Positions 1 to 8,980 of a stretch of 64,000 nucleotides of DNA are shown in pieces. Positions within the stretch are counted from its first letter, which is position 1, and every line of letters starts with the position of its first letter. A program made the position numbers and the translations under genes. This DNA is from Salinisphaera hydrothermalis C41B8. GTDB lineage: Bacteria; Pseudomonadota; Gammaproteobacteria; Nevskiales; Salinisphaeraceae. The notes under the pieces were generated by a model that had not been told where the DNA came from, did no database searches, and was given only the letters and a program-made list of their open reading frames with translations. The DNA is taken from positions 62,001-126,000 of the forward strand of contig NZ_APNK01000010.1 of assembly GCF_000732535.1 (NCBI RefSeq). The letters are read 5' to 3'.

Positions 1-147
1 CAAACCGTGTTCAAGTGGATCCGCGACGGTCGCTTGCGGCCGCATATCGGCGGCGTGTATCCGCTGGCCCGCGGCGGCGAAGCAATCGCAGCGCTCGCCA
101 ATCGCCAGGTTTCCGGCAAGCTGGTGATCACGAACGGAGCCGACTGA
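1..147 (+). CDS. C-terminal end of a zinc-type dehydrogenase / quinone oxidoreductase (partial)
   Basis: The window opens inside a reading frame whose last 48 residues end at a TGA. The tail (WIRDGRLRPHIGGVYPL, then RGGEAIAALANRQVSGKLVI) has the look of the medium-chain dehydrogenase/reductase C-terminus, where a short helix is followed by a loop reading 'P-L-x-x-x-x-E-A...G-K-x-V'. That family usually reduces quinones or other activated C=C/C=O bonds with NAD(P)H. The catalytic and Rossmann regions lie outside the window, so substrate and cofactor cannot be judged. The next gene is convergent, on the opposite strand, 72 bases away. Confidence 0.6.
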   Translation, partial: QTVFKWIRDGRLRPHIGGVYPLARGGEAIAALANRQVSGKLVITNGAD

Positions 148-219
148 CGCCCGGGCATATACATCCGGCCGTGCGATCAGTACACGCCCGGGCTTGGACC
201 GCATTCCTGATTATGGACG

Positions 220-774
220 TCAGTCCATATCCGGCGGCGCCTTGAGCCAGGCTTCCACCTGCGGCGGCAGTTCGCGTGGCTGCGGGTCGTAGCCCTGGGC
301 ACGCAGCCAGTCGCGTACGGCCAGGCCGGTGCCGCCGGGCCAGTATTCGGCTTCGTCCTTGGCGACATGGAACCATTCCGCCAGTTCGTCGTTGAGCGCG
401 ATCTCGCCGTGGCCGACCAGATGATAGGCCAGCAATAGCTGATTCTTGCGGGCAAACCCATAGGCCCCGATGAATTCGGTGATCTCAGCCTCGATGCCGA
501 GCTCCTCCGCCACTTCGCGCACCACGCCTTCGGCCGGTTCCTCGCGCGGTTCGAGAAAACCGGTGACCAGTCCGTACATGCCGTGCGGCCATTTCACGTT
601 GCGCGCGAACACGAGATGGCCCTCATGCTCGACGACGGCAGCCACCACCGGGATCGGGTTGTCCCAGAAGACATAACCACAGTCCTCGGCCGGGCAGGTG
701 AGACGTTCCATATCGGCGATTTCTCGTGCGACCAGCGGTGTTGCGCAGACGGGGCAATAGCGACGTGGATCCAT
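220..774 (-). CDS. Nudix hydrolase with N-terminal zinc ribbon
   Basis: A 184-residue protein. Cysteines C7, C10, C27 and C32 form a zinc-ribbon pattern (CPVC near the start, CPAEDC later). A complete Nudix box spans about residues 72-94: G-x5-E-x7-REVAEELG-I, with all the magnesium-binding glutamates present. Nudix enzymes hydrolyse nucleoside diphosphates linked to another group. The zinc ribbon is reminiscent of NudC-type NADH pyrophosphatases, but I do not see the NudC SQPWPFPxS motif, so the substrate is left open. It lies 67 bases downstream of the transglutaminase gene on the same strand and may be read with it. The stop codon sits inside a short perfect hairpin (212-229). Confidence 0.85.
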   Translation of the reverse strand: MDPRRYCPVCATPLVAREIADMERLTCPAEDCGYVFWDNPIPVVAAVVEHEGHLVFARNVKWPHGMYGLVTGFLEPREEPAEGVVREVAEELGIEAEITEFIGAYGFARKNQLLLAYHLVGHGEIALNDELAEWFHVAKDEAEYWPGGTGLAVRDWLRAQGYDPQPRELPPQVEAWLKAPPDMD

Positions 775-841
775 AATTTCTCCGGCGTCGAGGCGGCAGC
801 CGGGCCGCCTCGGTCGTAGATAATTTTAGCGCAAGCAGATG

Positions 842-2851
842 TTAGCCCGCCCGGGTTTCGCCAGTGCGTCGCGGATGAAAGCGCCGCGCGCGGCGTATGA
901 ATTCCCGGCGTTCGGCGGACTCGATGTTTGCGGCATATCGTAACCGAGCATAACGTGCGGCCAGATCGGTGATCTGCCGTGTCAAAGCCGGGCGTGTTGC
1001 GGCAACGCGCCGCGCATAGCCCACCGGCGTTTCGCCCGTGTGCCGGGCCAGACCGATACGAGCGAGCCGTCGCTCGATGCGGCGCCAGGCGCGTACCACG
1101 GGGTCGGCCTCGCGCTCGGCGCGCATGTGCCAGGCGAGCCAGAGCGACACGAGCGCGAGCGTGCCTACCACCAGTCCCGTCAGCACTGCGATGGCGGTTC
1201 CGAATCCGGCGATGCCGAGCGCGGCGAAAAGCCGTTGTTGCAGTGCGGGGCCATAGGCCAGGAACCAGCGGTTCCAGCCGGCGTCCACGGCGTCCCAGAG
1301 CATGCGGGCGTGATACCAGGCGTCGCGATCATGGCCGCCCGCCATGTAGGGCAGATCGCCGCTGTCGGTGACGGCCGCGGTGATGCCGTCGGCGATCCGC
1401 TTGGGCGCAGCGGCCGCGGTCGGGTCCACTCGCACCCAACCGGCGCCGGCGAGCCAGACTTCGCTCCAGGCATGGGCGTCCGAGTCGCGCACGATCCAGT
1501 AATCGCCGATGCTGGCGCGCTGGGCGCCCTGATAGCCGGTCACAACGCGCGCGGGCACGCCGGCGGCGCGCATCAGGAATGTGAACGCGCCGGCGAAGTG
1601 TTCACAGAACCCGGCACGGGTCGTGAACAGGAAATCGTCCACGCTGTTGTCACGTGATGTGCGTGGCGGGTTGAGGGTGTAGCGAAATCTGCCCTGGCGG
1701 AAAAAATCGAGCGCGCTGTGCACGATGGCACGAGCGTCATGATCGTGATTGGCCCAGCGATGGGCCAGCGCCCGGGCTCGTGGATTGCCCGTGGCGGGGA
1801 GCGCGAGAGCAAGTCGGCGTGCGGCCGGAGCCAGTTCGGCGTCCACCGTGTAGTGCAAGGCCGAGCGCGCGATATAGCGGACGCGCTGGTCGATGGGATG
1901 GGGCGCGACCCAGTTGCCGCCGGCCGTGCGGCGATGCGCGGTAGCGGTTGTCAGCGGCATGTCGAGCGCGATCAGCCAGGGCTTGTGGCTCGGTGCGAGC
2001 GTGATGTCGGTGCGGACTCCGCGCCCCTGAGCGTCCACCCTCGGCGGGGTAATCGTGCGCGCAACGCCGGGCCCGGTATGCCAGGTGCCGTGGTCGAAAT
2101 TCCAGAGCACCGGGCCGCGCCAGTAGCGCGCGGCCGGCGGCGGCGCCGGTCCGTCGAAGCGTACGCGAAACGCCACGGCGTCCGATCGCGCGAGATCCGC
2201 GATCGAGCCGGGCGACATGGTGCCGGAAAGCCCGGTGCGTGCCGTGCCGTCGTTATTGGCCGGCAGCCCCCAGAGCGGCCCCGGTAGGCGGGGGAAAAGA
2301 ACGAACAAGGCGGCGGCCACCGGGATCGCCAGCGCCAATAGCCGGGCCGATTCGGCCGCGGCGGCCCTGGGTGGCGCGTCGTCGCCGGCGTGCAGGTGCA
2401 CGAAGGCCGCGACCACCAGCCAGCTGCCCGCGACGAGGTAGAGCGCCATGCCGAGCGACTGTGAGAACAGAAACTGGGTGACCAGCACGAAACAGCACAG
2501 CGCCAGCACCACCACCACATCGCGATAACGCACGGTCTCGGTGAGCTTGAGCGCGAGCATGAGCATCAGCAGCGCGACACCGGCGGTCTGGCCGTTAATA
2601 CGACCGAAGCCCATAAGTACGGCGCCTACGCCGGCGGCCGTCAGTAGCGCGCGTACGAGGCCGGGCGGCGTTGGCCGCCCGAGCAGCAAACGAACCGCGT
2701 TCCATGCCAGCAGCGCGGCCGTCGCCAGGCTCACCCAGAACGGCAGATGCCCGATATGCGGCAGGCCGATGAACGCCACGATGCTGGTCAGGGCCAGCCG
2801 TTCGCCGCGGCTCGTGGTCGATACGGCCGGTTTGGGTCTGCGGCGGGCCAT
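842..2851 (-). CDS. TgpA-type transmembrane transglutaminase-like protein
   Basis: About 669 residues. The N-terminal third is a run of hydrophobic helices (for example SIVAFIGLPHIGHLPF, VALLMLMLALKL, VVVVLALCCFVLVTQFLF). The rest is largely periplasmic and holds a transglutaminase core with catalytic Cys (RAGFCEHFAGAF), His (SDAHAWSEVWL) and Asp (WVRVDPTA). One more membrane helix follows, with a basic C-terminal tail. This is the family of Pseudomonas TgpA, an inner-membrane protein with a periplasmic transglutaminase fold. The ATG chosen overlaps the stop of the DUF58 gene in an ATGA junction, which implies translational coupling. A longer in-frame start at 2974 would lie inside the upstream gene and is unlikely. 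It is the third gene of a moxR-DUF58-transglutaminase operon, an arrangement widely conserved in proteobacteria. The native substrate is unknown. Confidence 0.87.
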   Translation of the reverse strand: MARRRPKPAVSTTSRGERLALTSIVAFIGLPHIGHLPFWVSLATAALLAWNAVRLLLGRPTPPGLVRALLTAAGVGAVLMGFGRINGQTAGVALLMLMLALKLTETVRYRDVVVVLALCCFVLVTQFLFSQSLGMALYLVAGSWLVVAAFVHLHAGDDAPPRAAAAESARLLALAIPVAAALFVLFPRLPGPLWGLPANNDGTARTGLSGTMSPGSIADLARSDAVAFRVRFDGPAPPPAARYWRGPVLWNFDHGTWHTGPGVARTITPPRVDAQGRGVRTDITLAPSHKPWLIALDMPLTTATAHRRTAGGNWVAPHPIDQRVRYIARSALHYTVDAELAPAARRLALALPATGNPRARALAHRWANHDHDARAIVHSALDFFRQGRFRYTLNPPRTSRDNSVDDFLFTTRAGFCEHFAGAFTFLMRAAGVPARVVTGYQGAQRASIGDYWIVRDSDAHAWSEVWLAGAGWVRVDPTAAAAPKRIADGITAAVTDSGDLPYMAGGHDRDAWYHARMLWDAVDAGWNRWFLAYGPALQQRLFAALGIAGFGTAIAVLTGLVVGTLALVSLWLAWHMRAEREADPVVRAWRRIERRLARIGLARHTGETPVGYARRVAATRPALTRQITDLAARYARLRYAANIESAERREFIRRARRFHPRRTGETRAG

Positions 2852-3810
2852 CAGAACAGGGCCAGTGCTTCCAGACAGGCGCACCGATGGGCGGGCCCGG
2901 TCGCGGGGGCAAGCGTGTGTTTCGGCAGCCGCAGCCCGTAGACGGCCCCGCGCCGATCGGCCGCCAGAATCCAATAGGCGAGCTGCGATAGGCGTGCTTC
3001 CGGCGCCAACGCGGTAAGGGTGTCGTAGTCGAACCAGTGGGTCGGTGTTTGCGTCTCGCTGTGCTCGGTGATCATCAATTCATCGGTTCGCGCGCTGGCT
3101 TTCCAGTCGATACGGCGCCGCGAGTCGCCGCTATGGAAACGACGATGCCCGGAAAACAGGGCCTCGCCGCGACGGCTGCGATCAAGATGACCGTCGCCGG
3201 TATCGCCGGCCGAGGTCGGCTCGCCCAGGCGATCGATCGGCGCCGGGTAGACCAGCCCATGCGCCTCGGGCGTGGCGTAGCTCCAGCAGCGGAACAGGCC
3301 CATCGGATAGCGGCTGCTGATGGTCAGGCGCGGACAGACGAGTCGGCCGCGGCCGTGGGTTGCCTTGGCGATCCGGGCATATCCGTTCCGGTCGCTGGCG
3401 GCCGACACGGCCGTGCCGGTCTCGCTCGCACCGCCCGATACATACAGGCCGCGACGCGGCGGCCGTGCCCGGCTGGCCAGTTCCACGTCGAAGATCGCGG
3501 TTTCGCCCGCAAAGACCGGTTCGGCGCGTACGCCCGCCAACTCCAGGCCGGCGAGGTTGCGATGAGCGCGATGCATGGAAACCAATGCGGCCGCCGCGAG
3601 CCAGAACGTCAGGCTAAACGCGAGATTGTTGCCGTAGTTGGTCGCCCCGGCCAGCATGACCAACAACAGCACACCGAACAGGGCGCCGGTGCCGCTGGGC
3701 AGGATATAGACGCGACGCGCGGGTATCCGCAGCGGCGGTCGGCCGCTCGGCGCGCGGCGGCGGATGGAGGCTTCGATCCGGTCCGCGAGCCGACGGGTCA
3801 GGCTAGCCAA
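2851..3810 (-). CDS. DUF58 domain protein, partner of MoxR ATPase
   Basis: About 319 residues with two predicted membrane helices near residues 35-80 (GALFGVLLLVMLAG, then SLTFWLAAAALVSM). The soluble part ends in the DUF58 hallmark near residues 215-245 (GDSRRRIDWKASARTDELMI). DUF58 proteins resemble von Willebrand A folds and are thought to act with MoxR AAA ATPases as chaperone-like modules. The only reasonable start I see is a TTG overlapping the last 8 bases of moxR. No Shine-Dalgarno is evident, so translation probably depends on reinitiation from moxR. The 3' end overlaps the transglutaminase start by one base. Confidence 0.85.
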   Translation of the reverse strand: MASLTRRLADRIEASIRRRAPSGRPPLRIPARRVYILPSGTGALFGVLLLVMLAGATNYGNNLAFSLTFWLAAAALVSMHRAHRNLAGLELAGVRAEPVFAGETAIFDVELASRARPPRRGLYVSGGASETGTAVSAASDRNGYARIAKATHGRGRLVCPRLTISSRYPMGLFRCWSYATPEAHGLVYPAPIDRLGEPTSAGDTGDGHLDRSRRGEALFSGHRRFHSGDSRRRIDWKASARTDELMITEHSETQTPTHWFDYDTLTALAPEARLSQLAYWILAADRRGAVYGLRLPKHTLAPATGPAHRCACLEALALF

Positions 3811-4762
3811 CGTCGACGCTGTGTAATAGATGCGTGGAGGGTTGGTCGGTGTCGCGCTCGCGCCGTATCAGGCGATGGTCGACCACGGCGGGCAGCACAG
3901 CCTGGACGTCCTCGGGCAGGACGTGATCGCGGCCGTCGATCAATGCCCAGGCCTGGGCCGCGCGTCGCAGCGCCAGCCCGCCACGGGGCGACAGGCCGCG
4001 TTCGAATATGCCGGTCCGCCGGCTGTAGGCGATCAGCGCCTGCAGATAATCCAGCAGCGGATCGCGCACGAGGGTGGCCGCCGCGGCCTGCTGCCAGGCG
4101 ATCAGTTCGTTTGGGCCGGCCACCGGCGACAGACGATCGTTATGCGCCTCGGCGCGTGTATCGCCGCCGGCCAGCAGACGGCGCTCGGCCATGCGGGTTG
4201 GATAGCCGAGATGAATCCGCATCAGAAAGCGGTCGAGCTGCGAGTCGGGCAGGGCGAAGGTGCCGTTCTGGTCGGCCGGGTTCTGGGTCGCCAGCACGTT
4301 GAAAGGCGCCTCCAGCACGTGGGTGACGCCTTCGATGGTCACCTGGCGTTCGGCCATGGCTTCCAGCAACGCGCTCTGGGTCCGCGGGCTGGCACGGTTG
4401 ATCTCGTCGGCCAGCACGAGCTCGGCGAAAATCGGGCCCGGGCGGAATACGAATTCGGCCTCGTTGCGATCGAACACCGACACGCCGAGGATATCGCTGG
4501 GCAGTAGATCCGAGACGAACTGGATACGCGAGAACGCCAGACCCAGCGTGTCGGCCAGCCCATGGGCGAGGGTGGTCTTGCCCACGCCGGGGATGTCCTC
4601 GATCAGCAGATGGCCGTCAGCCAGCAGACAGGCCAGGGCCAGCCGTACGACGTGATCCTTGTCGTATAGACGCTGGCCGATGGCCTGACGCGCCCGGTCG
4701 AGCGCGCCCGCGATTGCGGCGCGATCCGGCGCGGCGTTCTGGGGTGGCGGTTGCGGCGACAT
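3803..4762 (-). CDS. MoxR-family AAA+ ATPase
   Basis: A 319-residue AAA+ protein with Walker A GVGKTT at residues 59-64 and Walker B LVLADE ending at 119-120. It continues into the sensor region (NRASPRTQSALLEAMAE) and a 'TQNP' sensor-1 loop, and ends with the helical lid. MoxR ATPases are chaperone-like and typically precede genes for DUF58/VWA proteins. That is the case here: moxR, DUF58 and the transglutaminase overlap end to end. The biological target of this subfamily is not settled. The length and motif order are normal for the family. Confidence 0.93.
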   Translation of the reverse strand: MSPQPPPQNAAPDRAAIAGALDRARQAIGQRLYDKDHVVRLALACLLADGHLLIEDIPGVGKTTLAHGLADTLGLAFSRIQFVSDLLPSDILGVSVFDRNEAEFVFRPGPIFAELVLADEINRASPRTQSALLEAMAERQVTIEGVTHVLEAPFNVLATQNPADQNGTFALPDSQLDRFLMRIHLGYPTRMAERRLLAGGDTRAEAHNDRLSPVAGPNELIAWQQAAAATLVRDPLLDYLQALIAYSRRTGIFERGLSPRGGLALRRAAQAWALIDGRDHVLPEDVQAVLPAVVDHRLIRRERDTDQPSTHLLHSVDVG

Positions 4763-4863
4763 GCGGACACGGTCGATGACGACGGATGTCCCAGATTAGG
4801 CCCTGTGGCGGTTTCGTGCGAGTCCGCTTGTCGCGGGGGCGCCGCCCATCGCGCCCTTGCGGA

Positions 4864-5355
4864 TCAGTCGTCGCGATCGAGCCGGTTGTCGGGCCCCGGG
4901 CGATCGCTGCGATCGGATTTGCGCTGGTACTCGCCTTCGATGGTGCCGTCATCGGCGCCACCGAACGGGCCGCGACCGAAGCCGCCGTTGCCGGGCGTAA
5001 GAATGACGAAGCGCGAAAGCATGGCCCGGGCGAGCCGCTGGCGCAGTTTCGGGATCAGCAATAGGAAACCCAGGGCATCCGAGATGAAACCGGGGGTGAG
5101 AAGAAAGAAACCGGCCAGCAGCAGCGCGGCGCCGTCCAGCATCGGCACAGCCGGGGCTTCGCCGTGTGCCTGGGCTTCACGGATGCGGTTCATCACGCCC
5201 ATGCCCTGACGCCGCACGAGCTGGCTGCCGATGATGGCGGTCAGCAGTACTAGCGCGATCGTGGGAACCACGCCGATGATGCCGCCGATCTTGACCAGCA
5301 GGAACAGCTCGACAATCGGCGCAATGATGAACAGCAGTAGCAGTCGTGCGGCCAT
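4864..5355 (-). CDS. fxsA: FxsA-family inner-membrane protein
   Basis: About 163 residues. Two hydrophobic segments at the start (LLLLFIIAPIVELFLLVKIG and VVPTIALVLLTAIIGS) are followed by QLVRRQG and a third hydrophobic stretch (GAALLLAGFFLLTPGFISDALG), the signature of FxsA. The C-terminus is glycine/charge-rich and probably disordered. In E. coli FxsA overproduction relieves phage T7 exclusion by the F plasmid; its normal role is unclear. The ATG at 5355 has a GAGG ribosome site at good spacing and is preferred to the TTG two codons upstream. It lies downstream of valS on the same strand, separated by three hairpins. Confidence 0.86.
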   Translation of the reverse strand: MAARLLLLFIIAPIVELFLLVKIGGIIGVVPTIALVLLTAIIGSQLVRRQGMGVMNRIREAQAHGEAPAVPMLDGAALLLAGFFLLTPGFISDALGFLLLIPKLRQRLARAMLSRFVILTPGNGGFGRGPFGGADDGTIEGEYQRKSDRSDRPGPDNRLDRDD

Positions 5356-5373
5356 GATCAACCTCGTTCGGCA

Positions 5374-5469
5374 CGCCGGAAACCGTTCCGGCGCTCTCCT
5401 CGCTTATCGTGATGTGGTGCCGATTGCCTCACAGGCAAGTCGCGCCCCGGCACGCTGCCGCGGCGCGAC
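5374..5469. other. Three hairpins in the valS-fxsA spacer
   Basis: Three perfect inverted repeats lie in this 113-base spacer: GCCGGAA/TTCCGGC (5375-5392), TTGCCT/AGGCAA (5424-5438) and GTCGCGCC/GGCGCGAC (5439-5469, with a GGCA/TGCC stem nested in its loop). None is followed by a T-run on the minus strand, so they are not classical intrinsic terminators. They may be an RNA-processing or stabilising structure between valS and fxsA. Confidence 0.45.
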
Positions 5470-5474
5470 GGCGC

Positions 5475-8429
5475 TCATAGAACGGCAATGCGCCCGCGCT
5501 GTTCGGTCAGTTCGGCGTGTTCGCGCTCCAGCTCCGCGGCCTGCGCCCGCGCCTTGTCGACCACGTCAGCCGGCGCTTTGGATACAAACGAATCGCTGGA
5601 CAGCCGACCGCGCACGCCGGCCAGATCCTTGTCGATCTTGGCCAGACGCTTGTCCAAACGCGCCAGTTCGGCCTCGGTGTCGATCAGCCCGGCCAGCGGC
5701 ACGCGCAGCTGCATGTCGCCGACCAGGGCGACGGCGGATTCCGGAATATCGCTCGCCGCCATCTCATCGACCGATTCCACGCCGGCCAGAAAATCGATGG
5801 CCGCACGATGCGTGGCCAAGCGCTTGCGATCGCTGTCGCTGGCATTGGCGACGATGAGCGGGATCTTCTGTTTCGGCGCGATATCCATTTCGCCGCGGAT
5901 CGTCCGCAGGCCGTTGATGACTTTCTTCAGCCACTCGATGTCGGCTTCGGCCTCGTCATCGATGCGCGTTTCGTCGGCGCTCGGATAGGGCTGGAGCGAA
6001 ATACTCTCGCCGTTGGCATCCAGCGCGGCGCCACGAGCCAGCGGGGCCACGCGCTGCCAGATCTCTTCGGTGATGAACGGCATCAGTGGATGCAGCAGGC
6101 GCAGCGTGGTTTCCAGCGTGCGGACCAGCGTCCGCCGGGTGCCGGCCTTGGCGGTATCGCTGGCCTCGGGGTTGGACAGCACCGGCTTGATCAGCTCCAG
6201 ATACCAGTCGCAGAAGTGGTGCCAGATGAAATCGTGGATCGCATTGGCGGCCAGATCGAAACGATAGGTCTCGAAATGCGCGGCCATATCGGCTTCGAGC
6301 CGCTGCAGGCGGGAGACGATCCAGCGATCGGCCATCGACAGCTCGACACCGGCGTCGTCGGCGGGCACGAAGTCGTCCGGCACCTGCATCAACGCGAAGC
6401 GCGCGGCGTTCCAGAGCTTGTTGCAGAAATTGCGATACCCCTCGACGCGGCCGAGATCGAAACGGATGTCGCGGCCATAAGAGGCCAGGGCGGCGAAGGT
6501 GAAGCGCAGCGCGTCGGTGCCGTAGGCCTGAATGCCGTTGGGGTACTCGGCGCGCGTGGCTTTTTCCACCTTCGCGGCTTTTTGCGGCTGCATCATGCCG
6601 GAGGTGCGCTTGGCGACCAGCGATTCCAGATCGATGCCGTCGATCAGGTCGATCGGGTCCAGGACGTTGCCCTTGGACTTGGACATCTTCGCGCCTTCGG
6701 AGTCGCGCACCAGGCCATGGATATAGACTTCGCGGAACGGCACGTCGTCCATGAACTCCAGGCCCATCATGATCATCCGGGCGACCCAGAAGAAGATGAT
6801 GTCGAAGCCGGTCACCAGGACGTTGGTCGGGTAGAAAGTCTTGAGCGCGTCCGTGGCTTCCGGCCAGCCGAGGGTAGAGAACGGCCACAGCGCCGACGAG
6901 AACCAGGTGTCGAGGACGTCGTCATCCTGCGACAGCGCCACGTCGTCGGCCAGGCTGTGCTTGTCGCGCACCGCCGCTTCGGAGGCGCCGACGTAGACGT
7001 TGCCGGATGCGTCGTACCAGGCCGGGATGCGATGGCCCCACCAGAGCTGGCGGCTGATGCACCAGTCCTGGATATTGCGCATCCATTCGAAATAGGTCTT
7101 GGACCAGTTTTCCGGAATGAAGCGGATGCGCCCGTCTTCGACCGCCTCGATCGCCGGCTTGGCGAGCGTCTTGGCATCGGCGAACCACTGGTTGGTCAGC
7201 ATCGGCTCGATCACCGCGTTCGAGCGATCGCCGTAGGGCTGCATGATCTTCTTGTCTTCGACCGTGATCATCAGGCCCTCGGCATCGATCGCCGCAACGA
7301 TCTGCTGACGCGCTTCGAAGCGATCCAGGCCGCGGTATTCGTCCGGCACGAGATTGATGGCATCGACGGTCATGGCATCCGGCGTTTCGCCCGAAGCCAC
7401 GATCCCGGCGGCCTGGGCCGCGGCCTCGCCATACGGCGCGCCGTCGACGCGCAGCGTGGCCGATTCGTCCATCAACCGGTACATCGGAATGCCATTGCGC
7501 TTGGCGACTTCATAGTCGTTGAAGTCGTGCGCGCCGGTGATCTTGACCGCGCCGGAGCCGAATTCCGGGTCCGGGTATTCGTCCGTGATGATGGGGATCA
7601 GGCGACGCTGGCTTTTCGGGCCGACCGGGATCTCGCAGCGCAGGCCCACGATCGGCGCATAGCGGGCGTCGTCCGGGTGCACCGCGATCGCACCGTCGCC
7701 GAGCATGGTTTCCGGGCGGGTGGTGGCGATCGAGATGTAGTCGCGGGTCTCGCGAAAGGTCTCGTTGCCGTCGGCGTCGCGTTCGACGTATTCGTAGGTC
7801 GCGCCGTTTTCCAGCGGGTACTTGAAGTGCCACATATGGCCGTCGACTTCGAGGTTTTCTACCTCGAGATCGGAAATGGCCGTGTGCAGCACCGGGTCCC
7901 AGTTGACCAGGCGCTGGCCGCGATAGATCAGACCTTTTTCATACAGGTCGACGAACACCTTGGTGACGGCCTTCGACAGGCCCTCGTCCATGGTGAAGCG
8001 TTCGCGCGACCAGTCGACCGAGGCACCCAACCGGCGCATCTGGGTGGTGATATGCCCGCCGGATTCGGCTTTCCACTGCCAGATCCGGTCGACGAAGGCC
8101 TCGCGGCCCATCTCGTGCCGCGAACTGCCTTCGGCCTCGACCTGGCGTTCGACCAGCATCTGGGTGGCGATACCAGCATGGTCGGTACCCGGTTGCCAGA
8201 GCGCGGGCACGCCCTTCATACGGTGATAGCGGGTCAGCGCATCCTGGAGCGTGTCGTCCAGCGCATGGCCCATATGCAGACGGCCGGTGACGTTGGGCGG
8301 CGGCAGCATGACGCAGAACGGATCGCCGGGCGCGTTCATATCCGGCGCGAAATAGCCGCGCTCTTCCCAGACGGGATACCACCGGGCTTCGATCGCGTGC
8401 GGGTCGAAGGTCTTGTCCATCTCGGCCAT
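5475..8429 (-). CDS. valS: Valyl-tRNA synthetase
   Basis: About 984 residues, class I synthetase that charges tRNA-Val in the cytoplasm. The HIGH motif is present as [14 protein letters not shown] (HMGH about residues 52-55), and the KMSKS loop as AKMSKSKGN in the middle of the protein. A long editing (CP1) insertion lies between them. The C-terminal 70 residues form the arm-like coiled coil typical of ValRS ([15 protein letters not shown]...). I take the ATG at 8429, which has AAAGAGA upstream, rather than an in-frame TTG six codons earlier. holC is directly upstream, as in many gammaproteobacteria, and a matching tRNA-Val gene sits at 43146. Confidence 0.98.
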   Translation of the reverse strand: MAEMDKTFDPHAIEARWYPVWEERGYFAPDMNAPGDPFCVMLPPPNVTGRLHMGHALDDTLQDALTRYHRMKGVPALWQPGTDHAGIATQMLVERQVEAEGSSRHEMGREAFVDRIWQWKAESGGHITTQMRRLGASVDWSRERFTMDEGLSKAVTKVFVDLYEKGLIYRGQRLVNWDPVLHTAISDLEVENLEVDGHMWHFKYPLENGATYEYVERDADGNETFRETRDYISIATTRPETMLGDGAIAVHPDDARYAPIVGLRCEIPVGPKSQRRLIPIITDEYPDPEFGSGAVKITGAHDFNDYEVAKRNGIPMYRLMDESATLRVDGAPYGEAAAQAAGIVASGETPDAMTVDAINLVPDEYRGLDRFEARQQIVAAIDAEGLMITVEDKKIMQPYGDRSNAVIEPMLTNQWFADAKTLAKPAIEAVEDGRIRFIPENWSKTYFEWMRNIQDWCISRQLWWGHRIPAWYDASGNVYVGASEAAVRDKHSLADDVALSQDDDVLDTWFSSALWPFSTLGWPEATDALKTFYPTNVLVTGFDIIFFWVARMIMMGLEFMDDVPFREVYIHGLVRDSEGAKMSKSKGNVLDPIDLIDGIDLESLVAKRTSGMMQPQKAAKVEKATRAEYPNGIQAYGTDALRFTFAALASYGRDIRFDLGRVEGYRNFCNKLWNAARFALMQVPDDFVPADDAGVELSMADRWIVSRLQRLEADMAAHFETYRFDLAANAIHDFIWHHFCDWYLELIKPVLSNPEASDTAKAGTRRTLVRTLETTLRLLHPLMPFITEEIWQRVAPLARGAALDANGESISLQPYPSADETRIDDEAEADIEWLKKVINGLRTIRGEMDIAPKQKIPLIVANASDSDRKRLATHRAAIDFLAGVESVDEMAASDIPESAVALVGDMQLRVPLAGLIDTEAELARLDKRLAKIDKDLAGVRGRLSSDSFVSKAPADVVDKARAQAAELEREHAELTEQRGRIAVL

Positions 8430-8529
8430 GGAAGATCTCTTTATCAATTTGTGCGGCAGGTCAGCCGCCCAGTTTGCGGGCGGGGGCGACGTCTTCCAAG
8501 ACCGGGCCGGCGCGACGCGGGCGGCGCGA

Positions 8530-8964
8530 TCAGCGGGCCGCGATCTTGTGCGTGGTCAGCTGATAGCCGCGGTCCTTGAAAAAACGGTATTGCCGGCGCG
8601 CGGTCGCCATCGCCTGCGGGCCGACGACTTCATTGTGGCGGGCGAAGCGCGAGAAGAACCCGCCGACCTCGCCGCCGACGTTGATCAACATGTCGTCGAA
8701 GCCGGCCGGCGGCTCACCGGTGCCGATGACGACCGGGGTGAGGTCGTCGTCGGCTTCGAGCGCCTCGGCCGTGGCATGCGGCACGAAGCTGCCCTGGCGG
8801 AATTGCCAGAGCAGCTCGTCGAGCGCAGACGCCTGGGCAGCGTCCGCGACGTGGATGAATACCCGGTGTCCTTCGTTGTGTGCCTTCTCGGTCAGCCGGC
8901 AGGCGAAGTGCGCCGGAGCGTCGGCGGCTTCGTCTTCCAGAATATAGAAGAAGACTTCGGTCAT
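8530..8964 (-). CDS. holC: DNA polymerase III subunit chi
   Basis: A 144-residue protein with the chi-subunit layout: FFYILE at the start, [19 protein letters not shown], the '[15 protein letters not shown]' motif and [11 protein letters not shown]. Chi joins the clamp-loader complex of the replisome and contacts single-strand binding protein. The position between pepA and valS is the standard gammaproteobacterial context and strongly supports the call. Length is close to the E. coli protein. Confidence 0.92.
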   Translation of the reverse strand: MTEVFFYILEDEAADAPAHFACRLTEKAHNEGHRVFIHVADAAQASALDELLWQFRQGSFVPHATAEALEADDDLTPVVIGTGEPPAGFDDMLINVGGEVGGFFSRFARHNEVVGPQAMATARRQYRFFKDRGYQLTTHKIAAR

Positions 8965-8980
8965 CGGGTGTGCCCGTGCC

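Noticed and set aside
212-229. The hairpin TATGGAC/GTCCATA over the Nudix stop as a terminator
   Set aside because: Short AT-rich stem with no T-run on either side.
5517-8579. A 1020-codon open frame antisense to valS
   Set aside because: High-GC codon bias leaves the opposite strand free of stops. The minus strand encodes an unmistakable ValRS. The antisense product has no known motif.
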